DNA from: Ancistrus triradiatus
Lineage: Eukaryota > Chordata > Actinopteri > Siluriformes > Loricariidae
Length of the DNA stretch: 64,000 nucleotides
Direction of reading: 5' to 3'
Assembly: GCA_025084515.1 (NCBI GenBank)
Contig: JAJAGP010001675.1
Location: forward strand, 105,673 to 169,672
Position 1 is the stretch's first letter. Every line of letters starts with the position of its first letter. This document shows positions 12,050-22,399 of this stretch, one piece after another. The notes under the pieces are model-generated. The model was not told where the DNA came from, made no database searches, and worked only from the letters and a program-made list of their open reading frames with translations. A program made the translations under genes and the position numbers.

Positions 12050-12420
12050 AGCGGGGTCGCCGACTGGAGGCTGGCGAGCGAGGAAGCCGACTGGAGGCTG
12101 GCGAGTGAGGAAGTCGACTGGAGGCTGGCGAGCGAGGAAGCCGACTGGGGGCTGGCGAGTGAGGAAGTCGACTGGAGGCTGGCGAGCGAGGAAGCCGACT
12201 GGGGGCTGGCGAGCGAGGAAGCCGACTGGAGGCTGGAGAGCGAGAACGTCGACTGACGGCTGGCGAGCGGAGTCGTTGACTGGAGGCTGACGAGCAGAGT
12301 CGTTGACTGGAGGCTGACGAGCGGAGTCAACGACTGGAGGCTGGCGAGCGAGGACATCGACTGACGGCTGGCGAGTGGTGTCGTTGACTGGAGGCTGACG
12401 AGCGGAGTCGCCGACTGGGT
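12050..12420 (-). repeat. 27-bp coding tandem repeat array
   Basis: The unit 'ctggcgagcgaggaagcc' plus 'gactggagg' repeats about 13 times with point differences. The period is a multiple of three, and both strands stay open (plus GGWRARKPT, minus SLASLQSAS), so the openness alone does not prove translation. The array lies directly next to the left LTR. Confidence 0.85.
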
Positions 12421-13100
12421 GGGTCTCTCTGAATTAGACGGTCTCTGGAAGGGCTTCTCTGAAGGAGACAACCTCTGGAAGGGCTTCTCTGAAGGAGACA
12501 TTCACTGAAAGGGCTTCTCTGAAGGAGACAGTCTCTGGAAGGGTTTCTCTGAAGGAGACAGTCTCTGGAACGGCTTCTCTGAAGGAGACAGTCTCTGAAA
12601 GGGTCTCCCTGGAGGAGACAGTATCTGAAAGGGTCTCTCTGGAGTAGACAGTCCCTGAAAGGGTCTCTCTGGAGGAGACAGTCTCTGAAAGGGTCTCTCT
12701 GGAGCTGACGGCCTCTGGAAGGGTCTCTCTGGAGCTGACGGCCTCTGGAAGGGCCTCTCTGGAGCTGACGGCCTCTGGAAGGGCATCTCTCTGGAGCTGA
12801 CGGCCTCTGGAGGGGCCTCTCTGGAGCTGACGGCCTCTGAAAGTGCCTGTCTGGAGCTGACGGCCCCTAGAAGGGCCTCTCTGGAGCTGACGGCCTCCGG
12901 AAGGGCCTCTCCAGAGCCGACAGCCTCCGGAAGGGCCTCTCCAGAGCTGACGGCCTCCGGAAGGGCCTCTTCGGAGCTGGCGGCCTCCGGAAGGGCCTCT
13001 TCGGAGCTGACGGCCTCTGAAGGGGCCTTTCTGGAGCTGACGGCCTCTGGAAGGGCCTCTCTGGAGCTGACGGCTTCTGGAAGGGCCTCTGAAGGATGGA
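12420..13100 (-). repeat. 30-bp coding tandem repeat array
   Basis: Units of about 30 bp ('ggagctgacggcctctggaa' with 'gggcctctct') repeat more than 20 times. On the minus strand they encode decapeptides of the type PFQRPSAPER. Outer units are more diverged than central ones, as in arrays that expand by slippage or unequal exchange. Confidence 0.85.
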
Positions 13101-13979
13101 CAGCCTCTGGAAGGGCCTCTGAGGGTTGGGCGACCTCTGGCGAAGCCTCTGAAGGTCAGGCGACCTCTGGCGAAGCCTCTGAAGGTCAGGCGACCTCTGG
13201 CGAAGCCTCTGAAGGTCGGGCGGCCTCTGGCTAAGCCTCTGAAAGTTGGGCGGCCTCTGGCTAAGCCTCTGAAGGTCGGGTGGCCTCTGGCGAAGCCTCT
13301 GAAGGTCGGGCGGCCTTTGGCGAAGCCTCTGACTAAGCTGACCAGGATACGTCCACAGGACCTGAAACAGACAAAATAGGTCCAAATACAGGAACTCTTG
13401 TTCTTGGACAGTCTCCGGATCTGCAGCTCTTGATGCAGACGCTGGAACAGTTCGTCTTGGCATGACTACGGGGATCTTCTCCCTCGGAACTGCTACAGGT
13501 CCTGGAACAGACAGCCTTGGAGCAAGTACTGACACGATTGTCCGTGGTGCAGGAGTAGGTACGAATATCTGTGATACGGGAGTACGCACAGTGGTCCTTG
13601 GTGCAGGAAACGGTACATTACTAGAGGGTTCTACAACGGGGCTAGCGAATACAGAAACACGAGTCTCTTTGGTTATAGGGTCTGATACGGGACTAATGTG
13701 ATTAGGAACACGGCTATTGACGATTGGAGGTTTAGAGACGGAATTAGTGTGGTCTGAAACCGGACCACCGGATGTTACATGTGCTTGTCTATGCTTGACC
13801 AGACAGGCCCGGCTGGAGATAAGCTGGGGATCCAGCACGTGAGCAGCCAAAGCAGACTGGAGAGGGCGATTGATGAACCCCGGCTTCTCCCTATTAACGG
13901 GACCTACATCCAGATTTCTTGACTCTTCTATCGAGTTCACGTGCTCAGGATTACTATGATCCGTGGCGTTAGTGAGCAA
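12867..13979 (-). CDS. Repetitive retroelement ORF, unknown function
   Basis: The ORF is about 370 codons. The first about 200 residues are non-repetitive and rich in Pro, Val, Thr and Ser (for example PAPRTTVRTPVSQIF). The remainder is decapeptide repeats. It starts 11 bases before the end of the gag fragment frame, so it may be expressed by frameshift or reinitiation, or it may simply be a decayed continuation. It contains no recognisable enzyme domain. A structural gag tail or a non-coding relic are both possible. Confidence 0.4.
   Translation of the reverse strand: MLTNATDHSNPEHVNSIEESRNLDVGPVNREKPGFINRPLQSALAAHVLDPQLISSRACLVKHRQAHVTSGGPVSDHTNSVSKPPIVNSRVPNHISPVSDPITKETRVSVFASPVVEPSSNVPFPAPRTTVRTPVSQIFVPTPAPRTIVSVLAPRLSVPGPVAVPREKIPVVMPRRTVPASASRAADPETVQEQEFLYLDLFCLFQVLWTYPGQLSQRLRQRPPDLQRLRQRPPDLQRLSQRPPNFQRLSQRPPDLQRLRQRSPDLQRLRQRSPDLQRLRQRSPNPQRPFQRLSILQRPFQKPSAPERPFQRPSAPERPLQRPSAPKRPFRRPPAPKRPFRRPSALERPFRRLSALERPFRRPSAPERPF
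13100..13340 (-). repeat. Second 30-bp array encoding LQRLRQRPPD decapeptides
   Basis: A different 30-bp unit ('cctctggcgaagcctctgaa') repeats about eight times. On the minus strand it encodes LQRLRQRPPD-like decapeptides, directly upstream of the PFQRPSAPER array in the same open frame. Confidence 0.85.
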
Positions 13980-14232
13980 GAAATCCCGTGGAGAGCCAAA
14001 GCTTATCCAAAAACTGCTGCCAGGTTCCAGCCTTGAGTACAGGCCAAAGCTGGGTGGCCCAAGTCAGGGCTTCACCGGTTAGACGGAGGACTACAAAACT
14101 AATCTTAGAAAAATCGGTTTCGTGAGGGTAGTGGTTTAAGTAGTGCACACACAGGTGAATGAATGGCCGGCAACAGGCTGGATCACCGGAAAAACGATCG
14201 CGGAAGAAGGAGGAATCTAGCGAACCTGCCAT
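13969..14232 (-). CDS. Ty3-type gag fragment (retrotransposon gag domain)
   Basis: The 87-codon ORF contains the gag signature block LTGEALTWATQLWP, typical of the capsid region of Ty3/gypsy elements and their relatives. A similar GRALTWATALWE block occurs in the other Ty3 element at 34.3 kb in this window. It begins with MAGSLDSSFF about 20 bases inside the 5' LTR, as expected for gag. The domain is truncated, since normal gag proteins continue for about 150 more residues. Confidence 0.7.
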   Translation of the reverse strand: MAGSLDSSFFRDRFSGDPACCRPFIHLCVHYLNHYPHETDFSKISFVVLRLTGEALTWATQLWPVLKAGTWQQFLDKLWLSTGFLAH

Positions 14233-14253
14233 CTCTATGTAGGCAGATTATTC

Positions 14254-14783
14254 TGTGATGCTGAGTGGGGGACGGACAGACGAAAAGCACGCAGGTTCTC
14301 AGAAGGGGTAATTTATTAACAAAAGAGACACAACAACAAACACAACAACAGGCAGAGCCAGAAAATGGGTGAGGAACCAAAAGACCAAAAATGGGTGCGG
14401 AAAGAACGGTAGAAAACGGGTGTGGAACGAACGGGAGAAAACAGGTGTGAAACGAAAACCGAAAACAGGTATGAAACGAAAACCGAAAACCGGTGTGAAA
14501 CGAAAACGGGTGTGAAGTGCATGGACAAAAACGGGTGTGAAACGAAAGTGAACGCAGAAGAAAACAAACGAAAAGATACCTGGAACACAGGGCTAGGAAG
14601 GACAGGCGGAACCGTGGCAAGAACCGGACGGAATGACAGAGACGACTAGGAGGGACGGACGGAACCGTGGAATGAATCAGACGGAATGACGGAGACGACT
14701 AGGAGGCACGGAGACCAACCTCGGCAGAGCAATAATCCGCGAAAACAGTCTCTCGCGGATGCGCTTATGTAGGAAGCCCCACA
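14254..14783 (-). repeat. 5' LTR (minus orientation) of the repeat-bearing retroelement
   Basis: This is the partner of the LTR at 11577-12048, with TG...CA ends. Beyond its outer end, 14784-14870 includes an inverted 'gtggggcttcc' that can pair with the LTR end (ggaagccccac) to make a 12-bp stem. It also includes a CCAAT-box-like 'attgg'. Confidence 0.75.
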
Positions 14784-14869
14784 GCTTAATTCAATCAGCA
14801 GGTCTGATCGCAGTGGGGCTTCCTGATTGGTCCGTGAGACAGCCGAGGCGGTGCAAACGGCCGGGAATA

Positions 14870-15030
14870 ATCCAAGAATAATTCTTTAATACAGTCTCCA
14901 AATTAACAAAAAACCCTACACAAAGTGATTCTCCCATTCTGTGTAATTTTAACAGTAATGATTTCATGACTTTTTTTAATGATAAGATAGAAAACATTAG
15001 GCATCAAACTCGATGCTCATCACATCACCA
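14870..15030 (+). pseudogene. LINE ORF2 continuation up to the assembly gap
   Basis: After the LTR element the LINE coding sequence resumes. One frame reads LFNTVSKLTKNPTQSDSP and then DFMTFFNDKIENIRHQ, the conserved spacer before reverse transcriptase in CR1/L2-type LINEs. It runs into the N gap, and no reverse transcriptase motif is visible on the far side. Confidence 0.75.
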
Positions 15031-15130
15031 NNNNNNNNNNNNNNNNNNNNNNNNNNNNNNNNNNNNNNNNNNNNNNNNNNNNNNNNNNNNNNNNNNNNNN
15101 NNNNNNNNNNNNNNNNNNNNNNNNNNNNNN
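15031..15130. other. Assembly gap (100 N)
   Basis: The interval consists of exactly 100 undetermined bases, the usual placeholder for a gap of unknown size. The LINE reverse transcriptase may be in it. Confidence 0.99.
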
Positions 15131-15339
15131 CTCTCCTGCTCAGCCAAGCACTGCAGCTGGACAGCTCATAAAGCTTTTCCCAACTGCCAGACCTGTGGTC
15201 CAGAATTGTCCTTATTTTTGGGCTTTGGGAGCCATAAGTTATTTAACTTCTTCTTTGGGACTGGCCCACTTTGGCCGTGACTCTACCCACTCATTAAAAC
15301 ACTAGTGGCTTGATTTGAAGACTAACTAACAACCATTCA

Positions 15340-15480
15340 GTACTGTGCAAACGTATTAGGCACTTGTTTATTTAAAAAGCCTTTTGTTTGAAATATTACT
15401 GAGACATCCATGTGATAAATTGTGTAGTCTTTAAGACAAAAACAGAAATTAAAATGACAAAAGTGTATCTAATCTACATT
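15340..15480. mobile_element. Tc1-like terminal repeat fragment
   Basis: The phrase 'gtactgtgcaaacgtattag' followed by 'gcacttgt' resembles the terminal repeat of a fish Tc1-like family that ends in 'gtgcaaaagttttaggcac'. No transposase is attached. Confidence 0.4.
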
Positions 15481-15529
15481 AAACACAAAATGTCAACAGG
15501 GCATCCAAATTCTATGCACAATTAAAATA

Positions 15530-15722
15530 AATACATTTACAGCATTTAGCAGACGACCTTATCCAGAGCGACTTACAATTGATACGATCTTACAATCCAA
15601 GCAGTTGTGGGGTAAGGGTCTTGCTCAAGGACCCAACAGTGGCAGCTTTGGCAGAGGTGGGATTTGAACCCTGGACCTTCTGGCCAGAGTCCAGTACCTT
15701 CTCCTCTAGGCTACCACAGTCC
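15530..15722 (-). mobile_element. tRNA-derived SINE (minus orientation)
   Basis: The block contains 'cagcatttagcagacg' and 'ccagagcgacttac', then 'taagggtcttgctcaagg' and 'gggatttgaaccctgg', an inverted box B. The same order is seen at 29.0 kb and, for the first module, at 40.8 kb. It is one of the most abundant repeats of teleost genomes. Confidence 0.7.
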
Positions 15723-16460
15723 TACTAAATAAATTATGTGATCTACAATTAACTATAACGTCCACAACATTAAACCTATAGTACATTACAGATTAAGAAC
15801 TCCTCACAATGTTTTTAGTGTTTAGAGAAATCACATTTTCATTCTTTTGTTTACACAACTGTTTCACAAAGTTTGCATTTCCATGTTGTTTCCCCATCAG
15901 GAACAGCATCAGTCTGTATGGAACCATCTTTAGCAGTTTTCACATTCTATCTGATTAGCTATAGAAAGCATATGACAACATTAACACCAAACTAAAATAT
16001 TATTTGAAGCACTTTGTTTTTGAGAACTAAACATTTAAAGAAATGAGAAGGCAGATGAAAGTTATTTATTTTTAGAACTGCAAAGAGTACCTATGTGGTA
16101 AGTAGAGCTGTGTGTAACTACAAGGTTAGGTGTACCTAATAAAGTGGTCCCTAACACACACTTTACACACGGTGACCCAAAAAAGTATCAGGACATGTTT
16201 AACAAGCTTTTTGTTTTGTTTCACAGATGTAGAAAGGCATTTTGGCCTTAAACAATAATTTAGAACGCTCTGTTTAAAATAAATATTTGGGTTTAGATTT
16301 TGTTATATAAAACAATTAACATATTTTTTAAGTATGACACAGTGTAATTATTTCATGATGCACTATCATGACTCCAGAAAATCAGTGTTTTACTTGAACA
16401 TCAGCATCTTGCACAAATAATGTGATAATATAAAGAATGTGATTCAATTGTAATATTACT
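15723..16460. other. AT-rich intergenic DNA
   Basis: No gene or recognisable repeat is visible apart from short A/T-rich tracts. It lies downstream of the last recognised exon of the minus-strand protease gene, so a 3' exon or UTR could lie here, but I cannot identify it. Confidence 0.4.
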
Positions 16461-16463
16461 TAC

Positions 16464-18050
16464 CCAAAGTATATCTGTAGTTCTTGTTGCCACATTTTTG
16501 GGCAGGACTCTTAGACCACAGTAGGAACACTAGTCATCTTTTGACTCAATAAAGGAATTATAACAAAATTAAGATTTCCCTGATGAAAGAAATTGCATCA
16601 TGTTGTATTTATTTATTTATTTATTTATTTATTTCCAATTCAGTGGTTTTTTTTGGCTTACCAGATGCAAGCAAAATCTCCTCAGCCATCTGACATCTAA
16701 CACGTGCAATATTTTTCCTCACTTGGTCGATATTAAATGTGCCTGGGATTTCTGCAAAGGACTCTACGGTCTCTCGTGCCATCTTTGAGGTAAAATAAAA
16801 TTCACATACCAACTTATGCACCAAAACATTGTGAAAAAGTACTGTTTAAAAATCAAGTTGGCAAGCCTCTTTATTATTTTGCATATGTAATGTATTAGTG
16901 ACATTACCTGCATGACAAAGACTCCACAGCTTGAGCAATCTGTCTGGACTGAACGGCTAATATTCCCAGCTTTCCATTTCATGTTCATCCAGTCCTTTTT
17001 TCCATGTTTGTGAAATCGTGCTCTGAAATACTGTCTGCAAGTAGCTAATACAGATGGCATTCTTAGCACCATTTATAAATATTGCAGAAAACTATGGAGG
17101 TAAATAGTCAAGATATTTTTGCACTTCTTTTACTTTGCTGTTTTGTGTTGTCAGTCTTACTGAAATCTCGGTGCTGCCTCTGGAGAGTCTTTCATGTCAT
17201 TTTCACAGTTTGCAGCATCCACCACAGAAATTTGTTTTGACAGGGCATGAAGATACTGGACACCAACAAAAAACAAACACAATTATAATTTTTGGATTAT
17301 GAGGTTGGTTATTTCCACAGTACCTTCAAAAGCGTCCTTGAAATAAACAAGAGCAGCTTTTGTAAGGCCAGGGGACACCTACATATGCCCTTCATGACAA
17401 ACAGACCTGTGAAAAACATTTATAAAGATTTATTCTAATAATTGTCAGTTGTCATTACGGCTTCTGGGGTAAAGTAGATTATTTATTTTTGGTGACATAG
17501 GTGTATGTCAGTTGTCATGAGAAGCACATGAAGGTGTCATGTAGCCTCACTAAGAATGCCCTATAGTAAAGTGTTACCAAATGTATTACCATTTTTGGTT
17601 ACTTAGATTTCTGTCAACAATCTGTTACTGTTGTTTCAGTCATGTAAAAATAGTTACTCATGCTCTAGTACTTTACAGAATATACATAGACCACTAACCA
17701 CAAACTTCCAGTGGATGTTGTTTATGTTGACAAAACCAATTGGCCCCATCATATGCATCAGAATTAACCTGTAAAAAGCAAAATTTAGTGTTGTGGATTT
17801 CCTTAAGTAGTCTAGATTTCATAGATCAATCATACTATTGTGTTAATCAGCATATATTCATACTTAATTATGTTAATTTTGTCATTATTAATCAGTTATT
17901 TATTGATCAGTATATATTCCTATATAATTATATTAACTCTGTAACCGTACAGTTATGCATAAGCACATTGGTAGTCATGATTAACCTACAGTTACCCTTT
18001 TGTAGTGTGTGTGCGTGCGTGTGTGCGTGCGTGTGTGCGTGCGTGTGTGC

Positions 18051-18082
<32 letters not shown>

Positions 18083-19115
18083 TGCTGTATTTTTCTGCAA
18101 GTCTCTTGTCTTACAATAATATGGAGATAAGCCTGTGAATGTTCTTGACTCCCAGGGGTCATTTAAGTTTGGTGACCTATATAAACAGGTGTCCTAGTGG
18201 AGCCTTGCCCTGTCACTAAAGTTACATCTGGCTCCAAAAGTATCAACAGACATGAACTTATCTGTGTTGAACTAACTTGACCGATGGGAAAAACAAAACA
18301 ATTTCACTATCTATGTGTGTACACTGGCGACGTAGTTAGTTATGTGTGTGTGCTGAAAATTTGGGATAAAGGTTGTCTACACACTTGCCAGGTCAGGATG
18401 ACCTGAGGATGGGGACAAGGGTGGTGCCAGGGCAGGGGATGTTCTAAAAGTTGGAAAACAATCATGACATAATGTTTGAACCTAACAAGCAGTCTATAAG
18501 GAACGGAGAACTGCTGATCATTGCCATCGCTGCTATGATGTGTGGTTGTCCTTATTGCCTGTACTCATGAGTGGATGCAAAAAAATGTCTGCTTCTCTAC
18601 TGGAACTTCAATTCGGCTGGAGTGTGACTTTTTTTTCTTGTTGTGAGCAGAATGAACTCAATTCAATCTAATTGGGCACTTTCATTTTTTCAGTATTTTT
18701 TAAAGTAATTCATTCACATTCTTCAAACCTTGATGCCGCACTTGCTCTCTCTGTCCAAATAAAATTACACCAACAGTGTAATGATTCAGTTGATAGAGTC
18801 GGGAAGCATTATCCTTTGCCTTTAGAATGACACGGATATAGCATTCTATTGTCTAAAAAAGGACACCTTTACATTAGAAATGAATCAATATTAAGCATTA
18901 CAAATAACATATTTCAATCAATATTAAGCAATACAAATATCATATTATAACATAAGTCAGTTTTGTCACAATTTGGTTACCTCGCCATTTAAAAAATTAT
19001 GGGGCTTCAGGGTTAGAAAATCCCGATGCCTCAATGAAAAACTGTAACCATTGTCACTGGATTTCACAACAGCAACAACCACTTCATTTTCCTTCTGTTC
19101 CGACAAATCTTTGGC
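16464..19115 (-). pseudogene. C48/Ulp1-type cysteine protease exons of a multi-exon gene
   Basis: On the minus strand, small exons with GT-AG borders give a Ulp1/SENP-like domain. Exon 19115-18981 reads 'RDFLTLKPHNFLNGE', the substrate-binding start of the fold. 18852-18729 continues TIECYIRVILKAKD. 17768-17699 encodes 'VNINNIHWKFV', which holds the catalytic His. 17378-17324 reads LTKAALVYFKDAFE. 17255-17161 adds YLHALSKQISV. 17034-16908 encodes 'QTDCSSCGVFVMQ', with the catalytic Gln and Cys. 16782-16662 is the C-terminal helix (ARETVESFAEIPG). A further exon may be 16509-16464. The catalytic Asp is not clear. C48 proteases remove SUMO or related modifiers. They also occur in several DNA transposon families, so the gene may be transposon-derived. 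The upstream exon has a stop. Confidence 0.7.
18004..18082 (+). repeat. GT/GCGT microsatellite
   Basis: A run of alternating 'gtgtgcgtgc' units passes into pure 'gt'. It lies in an intron of the minus-strand protease gene. Confidence 0.95.
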
Positions 19116-19519
19116 CTAAAAATTGCAAGAAACCTACATTTTAGTAACATGTAGAGTAAAACAAGAAAAGAGTTAACCATGTTACATAAAAAACTTAAAT
19201 ACCACTACACTCTTTAAAATGTGCCACAAAAATATAACATAAACAATCTTCTTTTATAGGACTGTTTTACAAGAAGCTGTCTTGTAAGCGAGATGAGTGT
19301 GAAGAAACTGAAAAAAAGTTTTCATATTGCTATAAACACCTTCGTAATATGTGAAATTTTATGCCTTCAAAATGCCGTCACAAACCAAATTTTTTGAACA
19401 TTTTTTATTAAAGAATTTTTTTTTTCTGAACAAGTTAAGAGGTAGTGTAACGATGATGCAAGCCCTTCAACCCATCTTGTTTAGCTCCCCCTGCGAGTGT
19501 TTCCCTGGTCCTGCGTAAC

Positions 19520-20239
19520 ATGTGGTCGGAGTCTTCTGTGGTTGAGTATCTGGGGAACTATTTAAAGTGGGAGTACCAGCCCTTGTTAACTCAGCTCAGT
19601 CGGGATTCTGAGGTAGATATTTCCTGTCCGGCCGAAACCCTCCATAACTCGAACGGTGGACCCTCTCGCGCAGCCAGGAAGCGCTGCTGGAGGAGTAGAA
19701 CCAAGCCCGCTAATTCACTGCCTGAGTCCGCGCCCGCTACCACAACGCCTAAGTTCTTCTCCGCCACCTCGACGCCGGAGTCTGCGCTCACTAGTGGCAA
19801 ACCTGTGCCTCCATGTGCTGGATATCACCGTGTGCCAGTGCTGTTCAGCCAGGTGCTGGACACTCAGATCGCCTGCTGTCCGAGGGGACCGGTCACCGCA
19901 AGGGGCAAACAGGACTCGTCGCCTCTCTCTGCCTGCCCACGCCTAACTCCTAACTTCATGGCCATGACTGAGACTCAGCGTGCCCTCCAGGGGGTCGTGG
20001 AACCCCTGGGCACTGCCAGAAGGGCAATGGAGTTTGCGGGGCAGATCGCTGAGTGGTCTGAGGCAGCGAGGATCCTTGCAGATTTACTGGCCATGCTTGG
20101 AGCTATTGATTCGGCGGTAGCCCAGGGACTTGCCATTGCTGGACCATGGGTCAGCTCACCACCAGCACCTTCGGAGATCGTCCAGTGCTCACCCGCCATG
20201 GAGATCGTCCAGCGCACGCACGCCTCTGAGATCGTCTAG
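19520..20239 (+). CDS. ORF inside the LTR-like insertion, unknown function
   Basis: An ATG-initiated frame of 239 codons starts 75 bases inside the insertion (MWSESSVVEYLGNYLKW). The N-terminal part looks like a small folded region. The centre is low-complexity Pro/Ser/Thr. A predicted amphipathic segment follows (ALQGVVEPLGTARRAMEF, AARILADLLAMLGAIDSA). The end enters the EIVQ repeats and stops at a TAG. A gag-like or accessory protein is possible, but I see no gag, protease or envelope signature, so I assign no function. Confidence 0.4.
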   Translation: MWSESSVVEYLGNYLKWEYQPLLTQLSRDSEVDISCPAETLHNSNGGPSRAARKRCWRSRTKPANSLPESAPATTTPKFFSATSTPESALTSGKPVPPCAGYHRVPVLFSQVLDTQIACCPRGPVTARGKQDSSPLSACPRLTPNFMAMTETQRALQGVVEPLGTARRAMEFAGQIAEWSEAARILADLLAMLGAIDSAVAQGLAIAGPWVSSPPAPSEIVQCSPAMEIVQRTHASEIV

Positions 20240-20640
20240 CGTGCGTCCGCCTCGGAGATCGTCCAGCGCGCGTCTGCCTCGGAGATTGTCAAGCACACGT
20301 GACAGAAAGCAGCCTTGGAGAGCGTCCAGCGTGCGCCCGCCTCGGAGAGAGCCCAGAGTGCACCCGCCTTGGTGTACGTCCAGAGCGCACCTACCGTGGC
20401 GAACGTCCAGAGCGCGCCCTCCTCGGAGAATGTCCAGAGCACGCCCGTCTTGGAGGACATTCACAGCGTGCCTGTCTTGGAGGACATCTGACATCCAGAG
20501 CACGCCTGTCGCAAAAAACGTCCACAGCGCACTCGCCTCGAAGGATGTTCAGAGCGCGCACGCCCCAGAGAATGTCCAGAGAGTGCCCACCTCAGAGAGT
20601 GTACAGTCGGCACATGTCCTACGGTCAGTCAAGTCAGCGC
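20170..20640 (+). repeat. 30-bp tandem repeat array in the LTR-like insertion
   Basis: The unit 'cctcggagatcgtccagcg' with 'cgcgcccg' repeats about 15 times at roughly 30 bp. All frames stay partly open, and the original frame reads SEIVQ/SENVQSA. Its composition differs from the repeats of the element at 12-13 kb, but the architecture (Pro-rich ORF ending in decapeptide-size repeats) is similar. Confidence 0.8.
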
Positions 20641-21488
20641 CCGTCCGAAAGCCTGTCATGTCGACGCACGGAAAGGGTAACCCCATTTCTGTGGCTGCCG
20701 GTGGGCTGGCTTACTCTTCGGGTTCGTGCCCTCGTTCCGGCCTCCCACCGCCCACCCGTGTCAGTTACGGTGGCCCGGATCCCCAGTGGCACGACGATGA
20801 CCCGATCTCCACCAGCGCGACTGCCACACCGATTGCCAGCAGTCCGAGGGCAACGCAGATCGTCAACAGATCAGACACTGCCTGCCCACATCTCGACGGC
20901 GTCTCCAGGACTGGTCACTGCCAATCCAGCCTTCCACAGGAACCCCAGGATGCGGACTATGCCGCCCATGTGGCCGTCGATGCCACCTCCCGCCTTGGGA
21001 TTGTATCCGGGGGTTCTATAGCCACCTGCTGGTCTGTCCTCTATATATACCCCGTTTCCTGTGCACTTCCTGGTCTGGCTACATCACACTATGGTTGTCC
21101 TTGGCTCCTGTGTTCTGATCCTCCTTGCTGGTTTGTCTCCTTTGCCTGTTTTTGTCCCTTTGTGCCTTAGTCTCTGTTTCTCTGTGTCCCGGCTATTGGT
21201 TAGTTGTCCTAGGTTTAAGTTGTGTGTTGTATTATTAGCCTTGTTGTTGTGTTCAGTTAGCCTTCCTTGTTTGTTAGCATTGTTAGCATGTCCCATGTGT
21301 TAGATGTTTGTTGTGTTCCTGATTATTCTTAATTTATGTCTGTGTGGTTTGTTTGTATGTTTGAACATGTGCACTGTAAATAAACCCATCTCACTTGCAT
21401 GTACATCTGCCTCCCGTGTCCTCCCTTGCCCTGAGCATGACAGGTAGCTTTTTTAAGAGTGTAATGTACTGTTATTGTTGTTACTTAC

Positions 21489-22318
21489 TGAATGAGCACT
21501 GGTATTGAGGTTGTTGACACTTTTCTGCTTTGTTCATCAAAACCACACTCATCTTGGTCTTCTACAAGCTTTTCTTTTACTTTCTTTTTTTCGGTAGCAG
21601 GTACAGTGTTTGGAAGACTGTAATACTTAGATCTTCTGACTTCTGCCTGTCTACACTCATCTTTTTTGGCCCATGCCTCTTGAGAGTGAGAGATGTCTTT
21701 GGATGTCATGGGTTTAATGAGGAGGTGATCAGGCGATTATGTGTTCCCTGTACCTGTCCTGGAGAGAACTGTACATCGTCCAGAAAAACTCTCCTGATGA
21801 CACTCTTTGTGTTTTTGGAGAATGGTGTGCTTGACTATTGCAAACCATGCCTCCACATGACAGTTTGTGTCTCTGGTCTTGTCTAAAAACTCATCCCTTT
21901 CCAATTCCAGATCTAAAGCATGCCTTTTCAGGTTTCCAAGCATAATACCACTCCACAATGGAAATATGGCAAGGTAGTTTTCAAACAGGACCTTGACAAT
22001 TCCAGGACAGTAGTAGGGGTTGTCTTCAAGCGGCATCTCTACATCTTTTTTCAGCATTGCATTCACATTCTCAAAAGTCTTGCGGAAGTATGCAGAAAAT
22101 GGAGATGTACCTACAGTTGTTGTGGCATGTCGCTGCTGACTTTCATCATCGTCATTCAATGCTGGTCTCCTTTCTGTTATTTTGTCAGGGTCCAGCAGTT
22201 CGTCAGTGGCTATTAGGTTTTCAAGCATGAAAGTACATGCTTGTACAGTGTCACTGTGACTCTTGGCAAGTAAAACTGTGCAAAAGGACCATTTTTGTAA
22301 AAAGGGAACGTCCATCCC
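21489..22318 (-). pseudogene. Upstream exon of the protease gene, transposase-like region with stop
   Basis: This is one long minus-strand exon with an acceptor near 22319 and a good donor (CATTCA|GTAAGTAA) at 21488. It encodes about 275 residues, including 'AIFPLWSGIMLGNLKRH' and 'TNCHVEAWFAIVKHTILQ'. This kind of block is found in large transposon-derived fish proteins that also carry C48 protease domains; I cannot name the superfamily with certainty. A single in-frame TAA at 21737-21739 interrupts it, after which the same frame continues (IKPMTSKDISHSQEAW). The LTR-like insertion lies in the following intron. The stop argues for a recent pseudogene or for an alternative short product. Confidence 0.55.
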
Positions 22319-22399
22319 TGAACCGAGGGGGGGCATCAGAGTACACCTCTCACCATCTTACAACGGAGCCATCGCAGCCCTTCCCCAATTCTGTGTGAA

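Larger units (their letters stand above)
11577..14783 (-). mobile_element. LTR retroelement with gag fragment and tandem-repeat ORF
   Basis: Two direct repeats with TG...CA ends bound this insertion in the LINE: 11577-12048 and 14254-14783, both 'tgtga..gctgag' to 'ccccaca'. On the minus strand these are the 3' and 5' LTRs. The interior encodes a Ty3-type gag fragment at 14232-13969, and then a long repetitive ORF. No protease, reverse transcriptase or integrase is present, so the element is non-autonomous. The LINE frame resumes only about 90 bases after the right LTR (near 14870). I found no clean 5-bp target duplication, so the boundaries may have recombined. Confidence 0.75.
19446..21442 (+). 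mobile_element. LTR-ended insertion (solo-LTR-like) with internal ORF
   Basis: The segment starts 'tgtaacgatg' and ends 'gagcatgaca' (TG...CA). It is flanked by a perfect 5-bp duplication, 'ggtag', at 19441-19445 and 21443-21447. No second LTR copy is visible inside, so formally it behaves as one very long solo LTR of 1997 bp. The 3' part has a TATA-like 'ctctatatatac' near 21040 and an 'aataaa' near 21379, in the order expected for a U3-R-U5 structure. The 5' two thirds are GC-rich and contain long open frames with a tandem repeat. It lies in an intron of the protease gene, between 21489 and 19115. Confidence 0.75.

Noticed and set aside
12050..12501. Open frames on both strands through the 27-bp array
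   Set aside because: A repeat whose period is a multiple of three without stops is open in several frames, so this is not evidence for two genes.
20189..21021. Long frames on both strands in the 20 kb repeat array
   Set aside because: Same reason as the 27-bp array; they are shadows of the tandem repeat.
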